From: Bacteroidales bacterium
GTDB lineage: Bacteria > Bacteroidota > Bacteroidia > Bacteroidales > UBA932
DNA length: 64,000 nucleotides
NCBI GenBank assembly: GCA_016290835.1
Contig: JAEEVG010000003.1
Location: 29,001-93,000 of the forward strand
Direction of reading: 5' to 3'
A program made the translations under genes and the position numbers. Under the pieces are notes generated by a model. It did not search any database. It saw only the letters and a program-made list of their open reading frames with translations, and was not told the origin of the DNA. Below are positions 47,131 through 55,796 of this stretch, piece after piece; position 1 is the first letter of the stretch; each line of letters opens with the position of its first letter.

Positions 47131-49158
47131 CTAGATGATTTCCAGTTTCTTGAGCAGACTTTCCGGTTCGGGGTCGCGGCCGCGGAAACGCCGCCACAGG
47201 ACGGCTTCGTCCTCGCTGCCGCCGCGCGTGAGGATGTTGCGGCGGAACGAGTCGGCGACTTCCCGGCTGAAGATGCCCTTTTCGCGGAAGAGCGAGAAGG
47301 CGTCGGCCTCGAGGACCTCGGCCCATTTGTAGGAGTAGTATCCGGCCGAGTAGCCGCCGGAGAAGATGTGGTTGAAGGCCGTGGAGATGCTGCAGCCGGG
47401 GATGTCGGGCAGCAGGGTGCAGCCCGACAGGGCGTCCCGCTCCAGCGCCTCGGCGTCGGCGGGAGCCTGCTGCAGCGTATGCCAGGCGAGGTCCAGCAGG
47501 CCGAAGCGCAGCTGGCGTACCTGGAAGTAGGCGGCGTGGTAGTTGCGCGCGGCCGCGAGCCGCTCCACGAGTGCGTCGGGGATGGGTTCTCCGGTCTGTG
47601 CGTGGCGGGCGAAACCGCGGAGCCATTCGGGCTCGAAGGCCCAGTTCTCCATCAGCTGGGAGGGGAGTTCCACGAAATCGCGGACCACGTTCGTGCCCGT
47701 CATCGACGGGTAGCGCCCTTCTGCGAGCATCCCGTGCAGGGCGTGCCCGAACTCGTGGAGGAAGGTGGTGAGTTCCTCGTGGGTGAGCAGGGATGGGGCA
47801 TTCTCCCCGGGCTTGGTGAAATTGGTCACGATGGACACCAGCGGCCGCCGCTCGACCCCGCCGGGGGCGGAGAGTTCGCGGAAATTCGTCATCCACGCGC
47901 CGCCGCGCTTGCCCGGCCGGGGGAAGAAGTCCGCGTAGAACAGCGCCAGGTGCCGCCCGGACTCGTCCAGCACGTCGAAGACGCGCACGTCGGGGTGGTA
48001 CACAGGAAGGTCGGTCCGGGGTTCGAAACGGATTCCGTACAGGCGGGTGGCGAGGCCGAAGACCGCCTCGATGCAGTCTTCCAGGCGGAAATAGGGTTTG
48101 AGTTCCTCGGCGCGCAGCTCGAAGTGCTCCGCCCGGTAGCGCTCGGACCACCAGGAGAAGTCCCAGGGCTGCATCTGCGCTTCTTTATAGCCGCGTTCCC
48201 GGGCCCAGGCGAGCAGTTCCGCCACCTCGGTCCGGGCGGCGGGCAGCGAGGGGCCCATCAGGCGGTCGAGCAGCCGGCGGACGGTGGGAATGTCCTTCGC
48301 CATCCGCTCCTCCAGGATGTAGTCGGCCCAGCTTGGGTAGCCGAGCAGCTGCGCGATGCGGCGGCGCAGATCGGCGATCTGCAGGCAGAGCCCGCGGTTG
48401 TCGTGTTCCCCGCCCAGGGCCCGGCTGTTGTAGGCCCGCCACATCCGCTCGCGCAGGTCAGCGCGCGCACTGTATTGCAGGAAAGGAACATAGCTGGGAT
48501 GCGTCAGGTCGAACACCCAGCCCGGGAGACCCTTCTGCCGGGCGGCCTGAGCGCCCTGCTCGCGCAGGAAAGGGGGGAGCCCTTCGAGCTCGGCCTCGTC
48601 GCTCAGTTCGAGGGTGAAGGCGTTGGTCTCGTCGAGCACGTTCTTGCCGTAGCGCAACTCCAGCAGGGAGAGTTCTTCCTCCAGGTGGCTGTAGGTCTGC
48701 TTGTCGGCGGGGGAGAGCTGCGCCCCGCTGCGCACGAAGCCTTTGTAGCTGTCTTCGAGCAGTTTGCGCTGGTCGGGCGCCAGGTTAAGGCCGTCCCGCT
48801 GCGCATAGACGTCCTTGACCCGGGCGAAGAGCGGCTCGTTGAGCGAGACATACATCTCGTACTCGGTCAGCAGGGGAGAGAGCTCTTCGGCCAGCTGCTG
48901 CATCGCATCGTCGCTCTCGGCCTCCAGCAGGTTGAAGAAGATCCCGCTCACCTCTGAGAGTTCCGCTCCGGCGAATTCCAGCGCCTCGACGGTGTTCGCA
49001 AACGAAGGGGGCCGGGGGTCGGCGACGATGGCGTCCACCTCGGCCTTGGCCCGGGTGATGGCCTCCCGGAAAGCCGGCAGGTAATGCTCCAGGCGGAAGG
49101 CGTCGAAGCGCGGGGCCCCGTAGGGGAGCCCGGACGGAATCAGCAGGGGATTGTCCAT
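47131..49158 (-). CDS. M3-family zinc peptidase (oligopeptidase A / dipeptidyl carboxypeptidase-like)
   Basis: A 675-residue M3 metallopeptidase. The zinc site is HEFGHALHG near residue 465, within LTHEELTTFLHEFGHALHGMLAEG, and the third ligand lies downstream. Other conserved parts are YADFFPRPGKRGGAWMTNF and FVELPSQLMENWAFEPE. It starts MDNPLLIPSGLPYGAPRFDAF without a signal peptide, so it should act in the cytoplasm on short peptides. The ATG at 49158 is 4 bases after a TATTTTTG box. Whether it is OpdA- or Dcp-like cannot be decided here. Confidence 0.9.
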   Translation of the reverse strand: MDNPLLIPSGLPYGAPRFDAFRLEHYLPAFREAITRAKAEVDAIVADPRPPSFANTVEALEFAGAELSEVSGIFFNLLEAESDDAMQQLAEELSPLLTEYEMYVSLNEPLFARVKDVYAQRDGLNLAPDQRKLLEDSYKGFVRSGAQLSPADKQTYSHLEEELSLLELRYGKNVLDETNAFTLELSDEAELEGLPPFLREQGAQAARQKGLPGWVFDLTHPSYVPFLQYSARADLRERMWRAYNSRALGGEHDNRGLCLQIADLRRRIAQLLGYPSWADYILEERMAKDIPTVRRLLDRLMGPSLPAARTEVAELLAWARERGYKEAQMQPWDFSWWSERYRAEHFELRAEELKPYFRLEDCIEAVFGLATRLYGIRFEPRTDLPVYHPDVRVFDVLDESGRHLALFYADFFPRPGKRGGAWMTNFRELSAPGGVERRPLVSIVTNFTKPGENAPSLLTHEELTTFLHEFGHALHGMLAEGRYPSMTGTNVVRDFVELPSQLMENWAFEPEWLRGFARHAQTGEPIPDALVERLAAARNYHAAYFQVRQLRFGLLDLAWHTLQQAPADAEALERDALSGCTLLPDIPGCSISTAFNHIFSGGYSAGYYSYKWAEVLEADAFSLFREKGIFSREVADSFRRNILTRGGSEDEAVLWRRFRGRDPEPESLLKKLEII

Positions 49159-49162
49159 AATG

Positions 49163-49170
49163 CAAAAATA
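49163..49170 (-). promoter_or_regulatory. -7 element (TATTTTTG) of the M3 peptidase-pncB operon
   Basis: Perfect TAnnTTTG match, only 4 bases before the ATG at 49158, so the mRNA should be leaderless. Confidence 0.6.
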
Positions 49171-49207
49171 ACCATAAATGGGGATTTTTATTCTATCCGG
49201 ATAGCCC

Positions 49208-49280
49208 TAATTTTGCATTCGGATAAAAGTTAGTGTGTTTTTGGGTGCGGCCTTGGTTTCTACCGGGGCCGCAGCATTTT
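49208..49280 (+). ncRNA. Candidate short RNA or attenuator upstream of the DASS gene
   Basis: A -7-like box TAATTTTG (49208-49215) is followed about 30 bases later by a GC-rich hairpin (TGCGGCC 49246-49252 with GGCCGCA 49267-49273) and then GCATTTTTA. This could make an RNA of about 60 bases, or be a leader attenuator. No -33 box is evident. Confidence 0.3.
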
Positions 49281-49295
49281 TATGGCATTCAACCT

Positions 49296-49327
49296 TTTGC
49301 TTTTATCTTGAATTATGACTAAATTTG
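49296..49327 (+). promoter_or_regulatory. Promoter of the DASS transporter gene
   Basis: TTTG (49296-49299), 20 bases, then TAAATTTG (49320-49327): a full consensus. The leader to the ATG at 49361 is about 30 bases and contains an AAGAAAAAGAAG purine tract. Confidence 0.75.
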
Positions 49328-49360
49328 CGCCGCTTTTTCTAAGAAAAAGAAGTATGTTTT

Positions 49361-50818
49361 ATGGTGAACAATAGTCGTTTTTCCGTCAAGTTCTGTGTGC
49401 TGCTGCCCCTCGTGCTGATCGTTACGATCCTGCTGTGGGCGCTTCCGCTCGATACCTTCGGCATCGCCGGCCTGACGGTCGTCCAGCAGCGCATGATTGC
49501 GATTTTCGTGTTCGCCGCCCTGATGTGGATGTTCGAGATCATCCCCAACTGGACCACCTCCCTGCTCGTCATCGTCGTGATGCTGCTGAGCGTCTCCGAT
49601 AAAGGCCTGGCCTTCTTCTGCAAGCCCGAATACGGCACCCTGGTGGATTACAAGAGCATCATGGCCTCCTTCGCGGACCCCGTGGTGATGCTCTTCCTCG
49701 GCGGTTTCGTGCTGGCCATCATCGCTTCGAAATACGGAATGGACGCGGCCATCGCGAAGGTCCTGCTCGGCATTTTCGGCAAGAAACCGAAGATGGTCCT
49801 GCTGGGCTTCCTGATCGTGATCGCACTTTTCTCGATGTTCATGTCCAACACGGCCACGGCCGCGATGATGCTCGCCTTCCTCGCTCCCGTGCTGAAGTCC
49901 CTCCCGGAGGATGAGACCGGCAAGGTGGGCCTCGCCCTCGCCATCCCCGTGTCCGCCAACCTTGGCGGCATCGGCACCCCGATCGGCACTCCGCCGAACG
50001 CCATCGCCATCGGCGCCCTGGAGAACGCCGGCTACCAGATCAGTTTCGTGACCTGGATGACCCGGATGGTGCCCTTCGTGATCATCATGATTGCCATCGC
50101 CTGGGTGCTCCTGCAGTTCTTCTTCCCCTTCAAGAGCGAGCGGATCGAACTTAAGATCGAGGTGCAGGAACGCAAGAAGACCTGGAGGGATTACGTGGCC
50201 TGGATCACCTTCTTCGTGACCATCCTGCTGTGGGTCACCGAACAGGCTACCGGCATCAACTCCAATGTCGTGGCCCTCATCCCGCTGGCTGTCTATACCG
50301 CCACGGGCGTCTTCGACAAGTCTGACATCAAAGAAATCAACTGGAGTGTGCTCTGGCTCGTCGCGGGCGGCTTCGCCCTCGGCACGGGCCTGAACAAGAC
50401 CGGTCTCGCCGCCACCCTGATCAACGCCATCCCGTTCAGCGCGATGAACGTGGTGGTGGTCCTGATCATCGCCGGCCTGATCTGTTACCTGCTCTCCAAC
50501 TTCATCAGCAATTCCGCGACGGCGGCCCTGCTCGTCCCGATCCTGGTGGTCGTGGGAACGGCGATGTCCGACCCTGCTGCGGCCAACAATGCCCAGTTCG
50601 TCTCGTTGGGCGGTATGAATGCGATGATCCCCTTCATCGCCATCTGCGCCTCCATCGCGATGCTCCTCCCGATCTCCACGCCGCCGAACGCCATCGCCTC
50701 TTCCACGGGCCTCGTCCAGACGAAGGACATGTCCAAGGTGGGCATCATCATCGGTGTGATCGGCTTCGTGCTCGGCTATTTCCTCCTGACCGCCATCTAT
50801 CCTTTCCCGACGGCCTGA
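49361..50818 (+). CDS. DASS/SLC13-family anion symporter
   Basis: A 485-residue membrane transporter of the divalent anion:Na+ symporter family (succinate, citrate, sulfate or similar). It has about 11 membrane helices. Its two hallmark substrate loops are FMSNTATAAMMLAFLAPVL near residue 165 and LSNFISNSATAALLVPILVV near residue 380, each with the SNT/SNS motif, together with GIGTPIGTPPNAIAIGAL and STPPNAIASSTGL. The N-terminus MVNNSRFSVKFCVLL is a cytoplasmic start. The outer-membrane protein gene follows after 16 bp. Confidence 0.92.
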   Translation: MVNNSRFSVKFCVLLPLVLIVTILLWALPLDTFGIAGLTVVQQRMIAIFVFAALMWMFEIIPNWTTSLLVIVVMLLSVSDKGLAFFCKPEYGTLVDYKSIMASFADPVVMLFLGGFVLAIIASKYGMDAAIAKVLLGIFGKKPKMVLLGFLIVIALFSMFMSNTATAAMMLAFLAPVLKSLPEDETGKVGLALAIPVSANLGGIGTPIGTPPNAIAIGALENAGYQISFVTWMTRMVPFVIIMIAIAWVLLQFFFPFKSERIELKIEVQERKKTWRDYVAWITFFVTILLWVTEQATGINSNVVALIPLAVYTATGVFDKSDIKEINWSVLWLVAGGFALGTGLNKTGLAATLINAIPFSAMNVVVVLIIAGLICYLLSNFISNSATAALLVPILVVVGTAMSDPAAANNAQFVSLGGMNAMIPFIAICASIAMLLPISTPPNAIASSTGLVQTKDMSKVGIIIGVIGFVLGYFLLTAIYPFPTA

Positions 50819-50834
50819 CCGGCCCCTTCAGCCC

Positions 50835-52082
50835 ATGTGTAGAAGACTCCTCGCAGCCGTTCTGCTGGCAGCCTGCTTCTGCGGAAGCGCCGCTGCCCAG
50901 GACGACGGCACCGTCCGGTTCAAGTGGTACGGATTCATCCGTAACCTTTTTGTGGCGGACTCCCGCGAGAGCGTCTATGGCACGGCGGACTTCTTCTACT
51001 ACGTTCCGAAGGACCGCAATGTCGTGGACGGCGTGGACCTGAACGCACAGATGAATTACAGCTACAGTGCCATCACCACCCGGCTGGGGGTGGACATTCT
51101 GGGTTACGAGGTGAACGGCTGGAGCGTCTCCGGCAAGATCGAAGGCGATTTCTACGCCGGCGTGACCGGCGTGACGGGCACGGCCTCCCTGCGCCTGCGC
51201 CAGGCCTGCATGACCCTGTCACGGGATGCTTTCTCCCTCAAGGCCGGACAGTCCTGGCATCCGATGGCCGCCGATATGCCGCATATCTTCTCTCCCAACA
51301 CAGGCGCTCCTTTCGGCCCTTTCAGCCGTACGCCGGAGCTCGTGGCGGACTGGGGCTTGGGCGGGGGTTTCTCCCTCACCGCGGCCGCCATCTGGCAGAT
51401 GCAGTACCCGTCCGCGGGGCCGGCCGGCGCCTCTGCCGACTACATCAAGTACAGCGGCATCCCTGAACTCTATGCGGGCCTCAGCCTCAGCCGCGGCGGC
51501 CTCACCGTCCGCGCGGGTTTGGATATGCTCTCCATCCGGCCGCGCCACCTCGACGCGAACGGCACCCGGAAGGTGCGCGACCGCATCACCACGGTCAGCC
51601 CGTTCTTGTATGCCGGGTACACGGCGGGCCTGTTCTCCGTCCGGGCCAAGACCGTCTTCGCCCAGGCCGGCGAGCACGTGAACCTCAACGGCGGCTACGG
51701 CGTCACCGCCATGGACGCCGACGGCACCTGGCACTACGCCCCCACGCGGAATTCCTCCACCTGGCTCAGCCTGGCATACGGCAGTAAAGTCCAGGCCGTG
51801 CTCTTCGGCGGCTATGTGCGCAACTTCGGCACCGCCGAAGCGCTGCTCAGCCCGGAACTGCTGTTCTTCAGCAAGAACAGTTTCTCGAACATGAACCGCC
51901 TGCTGCGCCTGACCCCCGAACTCATCTGCAGTTGGGGCAAGGTCTCGCTGGGCTTCGAATACGAACTTACGGGCATCCAATACGGCTCCTTCGGCCCCGG
52001 CGACCGCTTCGGCCTCGCCACGCAGGACCTCCACTGGATCTGCAACAACCGCGTCCTGGTGATGCTCAGATATATTTTTTAG
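50835..52082 (+). CDS. Outer-membrane beta-barrel protein, porin-like
   Basis: A 415-residue exported protein with a signal peptide (MCRRLLAAVLLAACFCGSAAAQ). It is made of alternating strands and ends in an aromatic LRYIF, as outer-membrane barrels do. The RFKWYGFIRNLFVADSRES and LRQACMTLSRDAFSLKAGQSWHP segments resemble the Bacteroidota porin-like family often annotated as DcaP-like or 'porin'. It lies in an apparent operon with the DASS transporter (16 bp) and so may let the same anion cross the outer membrane; this is inferred from position. Confidence 0.65.
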   Translation: MCRRLLAAVLLAACFCGSAAAQDDGTVRFKWYGFIRNLFVADSRESVYGTADFFYYVPKDRNVVDGVDLNAQMNYSYSAITTRLGVDILGYEVNGWSVSGKIEGDFYAGVTGVTGTASLRLRQACMTLSRDAFSLKAGQSWHPMAADMPHIFSPNTGAPFGPFSRTPELVADWGLGGGFSLTAAAIWQMQYPSAGPAGASADYIKYSGIPELYAGLSLSRGGLTVRAGLDMLSIRPRHLDANGTRKVRDRITTVSPFLYAGYTAGLFSVRAKTVFAQAGEHVNLNGGYGVTAMDADGTWHYAPTRNSSTWLSLAYGSKVQAVLFGGYVRNFGTAEALLSPELLFFSKNSFSNMNRLLRLTPELICSWGKVSLGFEYELTGIQYGSFGPGDRFGLATQDLHWICNNRVLVMLRYIF

Positions 52083-52093
52083 ACCCCCTGCGT

Positions 52094-53146
52094 ATGGCAC
52101 TCCTGTTGTTTTTCCTGTTTGGCGCGCTGGCCATCTCGTTCCTCTGCTCGATTTTGGAGGCGACGCTGATGTCCACCCCGATCTCCTACATCACGATGCG
52201 GGAGGAGGAGGGCTACAAGCCCGCCGTCCGGTTCAAGGAGTATAAGCAGGATTCTTCCCGGCCGATTGCCGCGATCCTTTCGCTCAATACGATTGCGAAC
52301 ACCATCGGCGCAGCCGGGGTGGGCCGGCAGGCTACCGTCCTTTTCGGCTCGGAGTGGTTCGGAATCGTCAGCGCCCTGATGACCATCCTGGTCCTGATCT
52401 TCGCCGAGATCATACCCAAGACCCTCGGCACGACGCGCTGGAAGTCCCTGATGGGTTTCGCCACGGTGATGATCCGCGCCCTGATCTTCATCATGTACCC
52501 CCTGGTGCTGCTCATCGAGCTCATCACCAATCTGATCACGCCGGAAGACGCCGGGGATGCCACCGTCTCACGCGACGAAGTCAGCGCGATGGCCAACGTG
52601 GCCGAAGAGGAGGGCGACCTCGAGGAGGACGAGAATACCATCATCCAGAACCTCATCTCGATGGACGAGGTGCCGGCCTACGAGGTGATGACCCCGCGGG
52701 TGGTTTGCGAGATCGCCCCGGAATCGATGACCCTCAAGTCTTTCTACAAGAACAAGCGTTTCCGCCACCACAGCCGCATCCCGGTCTATGCCAATGACGA
52801 CGAATATATCACCGGCTACATCCTCCGGATGGAGGCCCTGCAGCTGATGGCGGAAGATAAGTTCGACCTCACCCTCGGGGAGATCCGCCGCGACGTGGCC
52901 ACCTTCGACGAGGACACCACGCTGGACAAGATCTGGGACGAGATGCTCAGCAAGGATGAGCAGATCGCCATCATTATCAACGAATACGGCAGTTTCCAGG
53001 GTATCCTGACCCTGGAGGACGTCATCGAGACCCTGCTCGGCAGTGAGATCGTGGACGAGAACGACACCGTCCGCGACATGCAGCAGCTGGCCCGCGACCG
53101 CTGGAAGAAGCGCGTCCGGACCGTCAAGGAGCCTGTTTCCGAGTAG
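52094..53146 (+). CDS. CNNM/HlyC-type transmembrane protein with CBS domains
   Basis: A 350-residue protein with a DUF21 membrane domain (three to four helices: MALLLFFLFGALAISFLCSILEATLM..., ILSLNTIANTIGAAGVGRQATVLFG, IFAEIIPKTLGTTRWKSLMGFATVMIRALIFIMYPLVLLIELITNLI) and then paired CBS domains (LISMDEVPAYEVMTPRVVCEI, ITGYILRMEALQLMAEDKFDL, AIIINEYGSFQGILTLEDVIETLLGSEIVDE). It is probably a metal-ion exporter, by homology with CorC/CNNM Mg2+ proteins. It has no C-terminal CorC_HlyC domain, unlike many family members. Its last 23 bases overlap the convergent DMT gene. The start at 52094 is 12 bp after the porin-like stop. Confidence 0.9.
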   Translation: MALLLFFLFGALAISFLCSILEATLMSTPISYITMREEEGYKPAVRFKEYKQDSSRPIAAILSLNTIANTIGAAGVGRQATVLFGSEWFGIVSALMTILVLIFAEIIPKTLGTTRWKSLMGFATVMIRALIFIMYPLVLLIELITNLITPEDAGDATVSRDEVSAMANVAEEEGDLEEDENTIIQNLISMDEVPAYEVMTPRVVCEIAPESMTLKSFYKNKRFRHHSRIPVYANDDEYITGYILRMEALQLMAEDKFDLTLGEIRRDVATFDEDTTLDKIWDEMLSKDEQIAIIINEYGSFQGILTLEDVIETLLGSEIVDENDTVRDMQQLARDRWKKRVRTVKEPVSE

Positions 53147-54047
53147 GCTGGCCGGCTGCACGCGACCTTCCCACCAGTACCAGACCGCTGAATACCAGCG
53201 CTGCCGACACGGCTTTCTGCCAGGTCATCATATCCAGTCCTATTATGATGCTCAGCGCCGTTGCGATCATCGGCTGCAGGTAGGAGTACATGCTCACGAG
53301 CGTGGGGCGGAGTTCTTTCTGCCCGACCGGGATCAGGAAATAAGCCACGAACGTGGCGAAGAACACCACATAGGCGATCTCCCAACCCACCTTGGGTGTG
53401 ATGGCGGCAAGGTCGAGCTGCGCCAGTCCCGGGACCGAGAAGGGGAGTGCCACGAGGGTGGCGAATACGAACATCCATTTCATCAGCGTGACCACGCTGT
53501 AACGCGAGATCAGCGGCCGGAATGTGCCGAGGTAGGCTGCGAAACTGACCCCGTTGACGAGCAGCAGGAGCACGCCCAGCGGCTGCGTACGGTCCACCGC
53601 GCCGGGCGCATGGGTGGAATTGTAGATGAGCAGCAGCACGCCCGCGAGGCTCATCGCCACGCCGCCGGCTTTCTTGAATGTGATCGGCTCTCCCAGGAAA
53701 GCAAATGCGAACAGCATCGTGTAGATCGGGGTCAGGGAGCCCAGTACGGCTGTGTCGATGGGGGTCGCCATCCCGATGGCGAGCAGGAAGCTGGCCTGGG
53801 GCAGGAAGAGGCCCACGAAACCGGCCAGGACCATGCGCAGCAGGTCCCTGCCGGGTACCTTCTCCCGGGGCAGGAACAGCGACAATAGCCAAAATAAAGC
53901 GGCCGCCCCGATGGTGCGGATTGAGAAGAAGACCATCGGAGGGACCGCGCCGGAATTGGCGATATCCTTGCAGAATACGATGTTGAATCCAAATATCCCA
54001 TAAGCGCCCGCGGCTGCGAGATGTCCGATGAGCTTGCGTGTATCCAT
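53124..54047 (-). CDS. EamA/DMT-family transporter
   Basis: A 307-residue protein with ten hydrophobic segments in two EamA repeats (about residues 5-145 and 150-290). The first contains FSIRTIGAAALFWLLSLFLPREK and the second LVSMYSYLQPMIATALSIIIGLDMMTWQKAVSAALVFSGLVLV, both typical of drug/metabolite transporters. Substrate unknown. The -7/-33 promoter pair lies 22 bases upstream, divergent from the GH53 gene. It overlaps the CNNM gene tail to tail. Confidence 0.9.
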   Translation of the reverse strand: MDTRKLIGHLAAAGAYGIFGFNIVFCKDIANSGAVPPMVFFSIRTIGAAALFWLLSLFLPREKVPGRDLLRMVLAGFVGLFLPQASFLLAIGMATPIDTAVLGSLTPIYTMLFAFAFLGEPITFKKAGGVAMSLAGVLLLIYNSTHAPGAVDRTQPLGVLLLLVNGVSFAAYLGTFRPLISRYSVVTLMKWMFVFATLVALPFSVPGLAQLDLAAITPKVGWEIAYVVFFATFVAYFLIPVGQKELRPTLVSMYSYLQPMIATALSIIIGLDMMTWQKAVSAALVFSGLVLVGRSRAAGQPTRKQAP

Positions 54048-54069
54048 ATACTAACCAACAAAAACGCCG

Positions 54070-54101
54070 CAAAGCTAAGCAATTCTGCTGAATTTCGGCA
54101 A
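54070..54101 (-). promoter_or_regulatory. Promoter of the DMT transporter gene
   Basis: On the minus strand TTG (54099-54101), 21 bases, then TAGCTTTG (54070-54077), 22 bases before the ATG: a full consensus. Confidence 0.65.
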
Positions 54102-54109
54102 TTATTCCG

Positions 54110-54117
54110 TAACTTTG
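54110..54117 (+). promoter_or_regulatory. GH53 gene -7 element (TAACTTTG)
   Basis: Perfect TAnnTTTG match, 22 bases before the ATG at 54140. It is back to back with the DMT promoter. Confidence 0.55.
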
Positions 54118-54139
54118 GAAGAACCAATCTTTGAACCCG

Positions 54140-55231
54140 ATGAAATCCATTACTAAATTCCTCTTGGGCGGCGTCATCCTGATGGCTGCCGCGTGCACGC
54201 AGGCTGAACCTTTCTGGCTGGGCGCCGATATCAGCGGCTCCGAGGGGCAGCAGGCCCGCGGCGAGTACTACTATGACGCCGAGGGCAACGGCCCCGTCGA
54301 GATCACGGCCCTGATGAAACAGATGGGCCTCAACGCCGTGCGTTTCCGCGTCTGGGTGCAGCCCCGCCGCTGGGGCCGTCCCGGCCAGCCGGTGGACAGC
54401 ACCGACAACCGCGGCCTCTGCAACAAGGAGGACGTCCTGCAGAACTGCTTGATCGCCAAGCAGCTCGGCATGGAGATCATGATTGACTTCCACTACAGCG
54501 ATACCTGGGCCGATCCCGGCCACCAGCCGATCCCGCGCTCCTGGCTGGGACACCCCTACGAGCAGATGAAGGAGGACCTCAAGGCGCACACCGTCGAGAC
54601 CCTGCAGCTGCTCAAGGACAACGGCATCAACGTGAAGTGGGTGCAGGTAGGCAACGAGACCACCAACGGCCTGCTCTGGAACAACGTAGGCAAGGAAGTG
54701 ACCGACCACATGGGCCACAGCAAGCTGGATCCCGAGCAGTACGCCGGCTTCCTCGACGCCGGCTACGAAGCGGTCAAGAGCGTCTATCCCAAGGCCATCT
54801 GCATCGTCCACCTGGACAACGGCTACGACCAGAACCTCTATGACTGGAACCTCGGCATCCTCGAGAAATACGGCACCCGCTACGATATGGTGGGCATGTC
54901 GCTCTACCCGTATTGGGCGGCCGGCAACGGCCATACCGATGCCGACAAGGTGATTGCCGACTGCGCGGCCAACATCCAGCACGTCTACGAACGTTTCGGC
55001 AAGGAATCGATGATCGTGGAGACCGGCGCCGAGGTCAACCTGGAGGATCCCGTCAAGATGGCCGAGAGCGTCCGCCAGATGCAGGAGATCGTCAAGATGG
55101 CCCGCAACACCCCGCACAACCACGGCCTCTTCTACTGGAACCCCTGCTGCCGCCCGCGCGGCTACAAGCTCGGCGCCTTCGACATGGAAGGTAAGCCGAC
55201 CGGCATCATGGAAGCCTACGTGGCGAAGTAG
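54140..55231 (+). CDS. GH53 endo-beta-1,4-galactanase (arabinogalactanase), lipoprotein
   Basis: A 363-residue GH53 enzyme that cuts beta-1,4-galactan, the backbone of type I arabinogalactan. The signal MKSITKFLLGGVILMAAACTQ is a lipoprotein type (Cys near residue 19). Family segments are FWLGADISGSEGQQARGEYYYD, NAVRFRVWVQP, MIDFHYSDTWADPGHQPIPRSW and WVQVGNETTNGLLWN, with the acid/base Glu near residue 173, and a nucleophile Glu near residue 294 in IVETGAEVN. The end has NHGLFYWNPCCRP. I chose the ATG at 54140 over a TTG three codons upstream. Taken with the GH2 and GH43-like genes it supports galactan use. Confidence 0.9.
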   Translation: MKSITKFLLGGVILMAAACTQAEPFWLGADISGSEGQQARGEYYYDAEGNGPVEITALMKQMGLNAVRFRVWVQPRRWGRPGQPVDSTDNRGLCNKEDVLQNCLIAKQLGMEIMIDFHYSDTWADPGHQPIPRSWLGHPYEQMKEDLKAHTVETLQLLKDNGINVKWVQVGNETTNGLLWNNVGKEVTDHMGHSKLDPEQYAGFLDAGYEAVKSVYPKAICIVHLDNGYDQNLYDWNLGILEKYGTRYDMVGMSLYPYWAAGNGHTDADKVIADCAANIQHVYERFGKESMIVETGAEVNLEDPVKMAESVRQMQEIVKMARNTPHNHGLFYWNPCCRPRGYKLGAFDMEGKPTGIMEAYVAK

Positions 55232-55238
55232 CCCGGAA

Positions 55239-55796
55239 TCAGCCTACCAAGACTTTTTTGTAACCCAGCCGGTGCAGCTCGATGGCTGCACCGACGCGGT
55301 ACAGGACCGTGTAGGCGCGGGCGAGGAGGTAGAAGCCGCGGGCGGTCTGGGTCTCCACGCCCTCGTGCTGCAGCAGGCCGAGCACGGCGAGGGCGCAGCT
55401 CTGCAGGGTGTCGGAAATCTTCTTCGCCTCGGGGCTTTCGAGATCCAGCCCGAGCACGTCCCGCAGGATGTGTTCGTCCATATCGTCCCAACCGCGGGAG
55501 CCGTACCACTTGCGGTAGGGTTTCTTCTGAAGATGCTGCCAGTCGCTATCCCAGGCCCAGGCCACACCCAGCCCCAGGAATCCCGCCCAGCCGATGGCCG
55601 CCTCCGGGTAGTCGTTGAAATTGACCACCGCGTCGGCGATGTAATCCTTGATGTACAGGTCCCACTGGCCGTCGATGTCCGGATTGCGGACCAGTTCGGC
55701 GGGGAGCAGGCCCGCCCCGCTGCAAATCTTGAGCAGACCGTCTTCGAGCAGTTGCTCGAAACGGTCCAGATCGCGGGTATCTTCTTCGTAAGGCAT
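55239..55796 (-). CDS. Conserved protein of unknown function
   Basis: I do not recognise this 185-residue protein. It is all-alpha in appearance and begins MPYEEDTRDLDRFEQLLEDGLLKICSGAGLLPAELVRNPDIDGQWDLYIKDYIADAVVNFNDYPEAAIGWAGFLGLGVAWAWDSDW, which is amphipathic rather than clearly transmembrane. There is no signal peptide. Its ATG at 55796 shares a base with the RelA/SpoT stop (TGATG), so the two genes are translationally coupled and may act together. It converges with the GH53 gene. Confidence 0.75.
   Translation of the reverse strand: MPYEEDTRDLDRFEQLLEDGLLKICSGAGLLPAELVRNPDIDGQWDLYIKDYIADAVVNFNDYPEAAIGWAGFLGLGVAWAWDSDWQHLQKKPYRKWYGSRGWDDMDEHILRDVLGLDLESPEAKKISDTLQSCALAVLGLLQHEGVETQTARGFYLLARAYTVLYRVGAAIELHRLGYKKVLVG

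Noticed and set aside
53124-53146. Overlap of the CNNM and DMT genes read as a possible misassembly
   Set aside because: Both proteins end naturally there; a 23-bp tail-to-tail overlap is ordinary in compact genomes.
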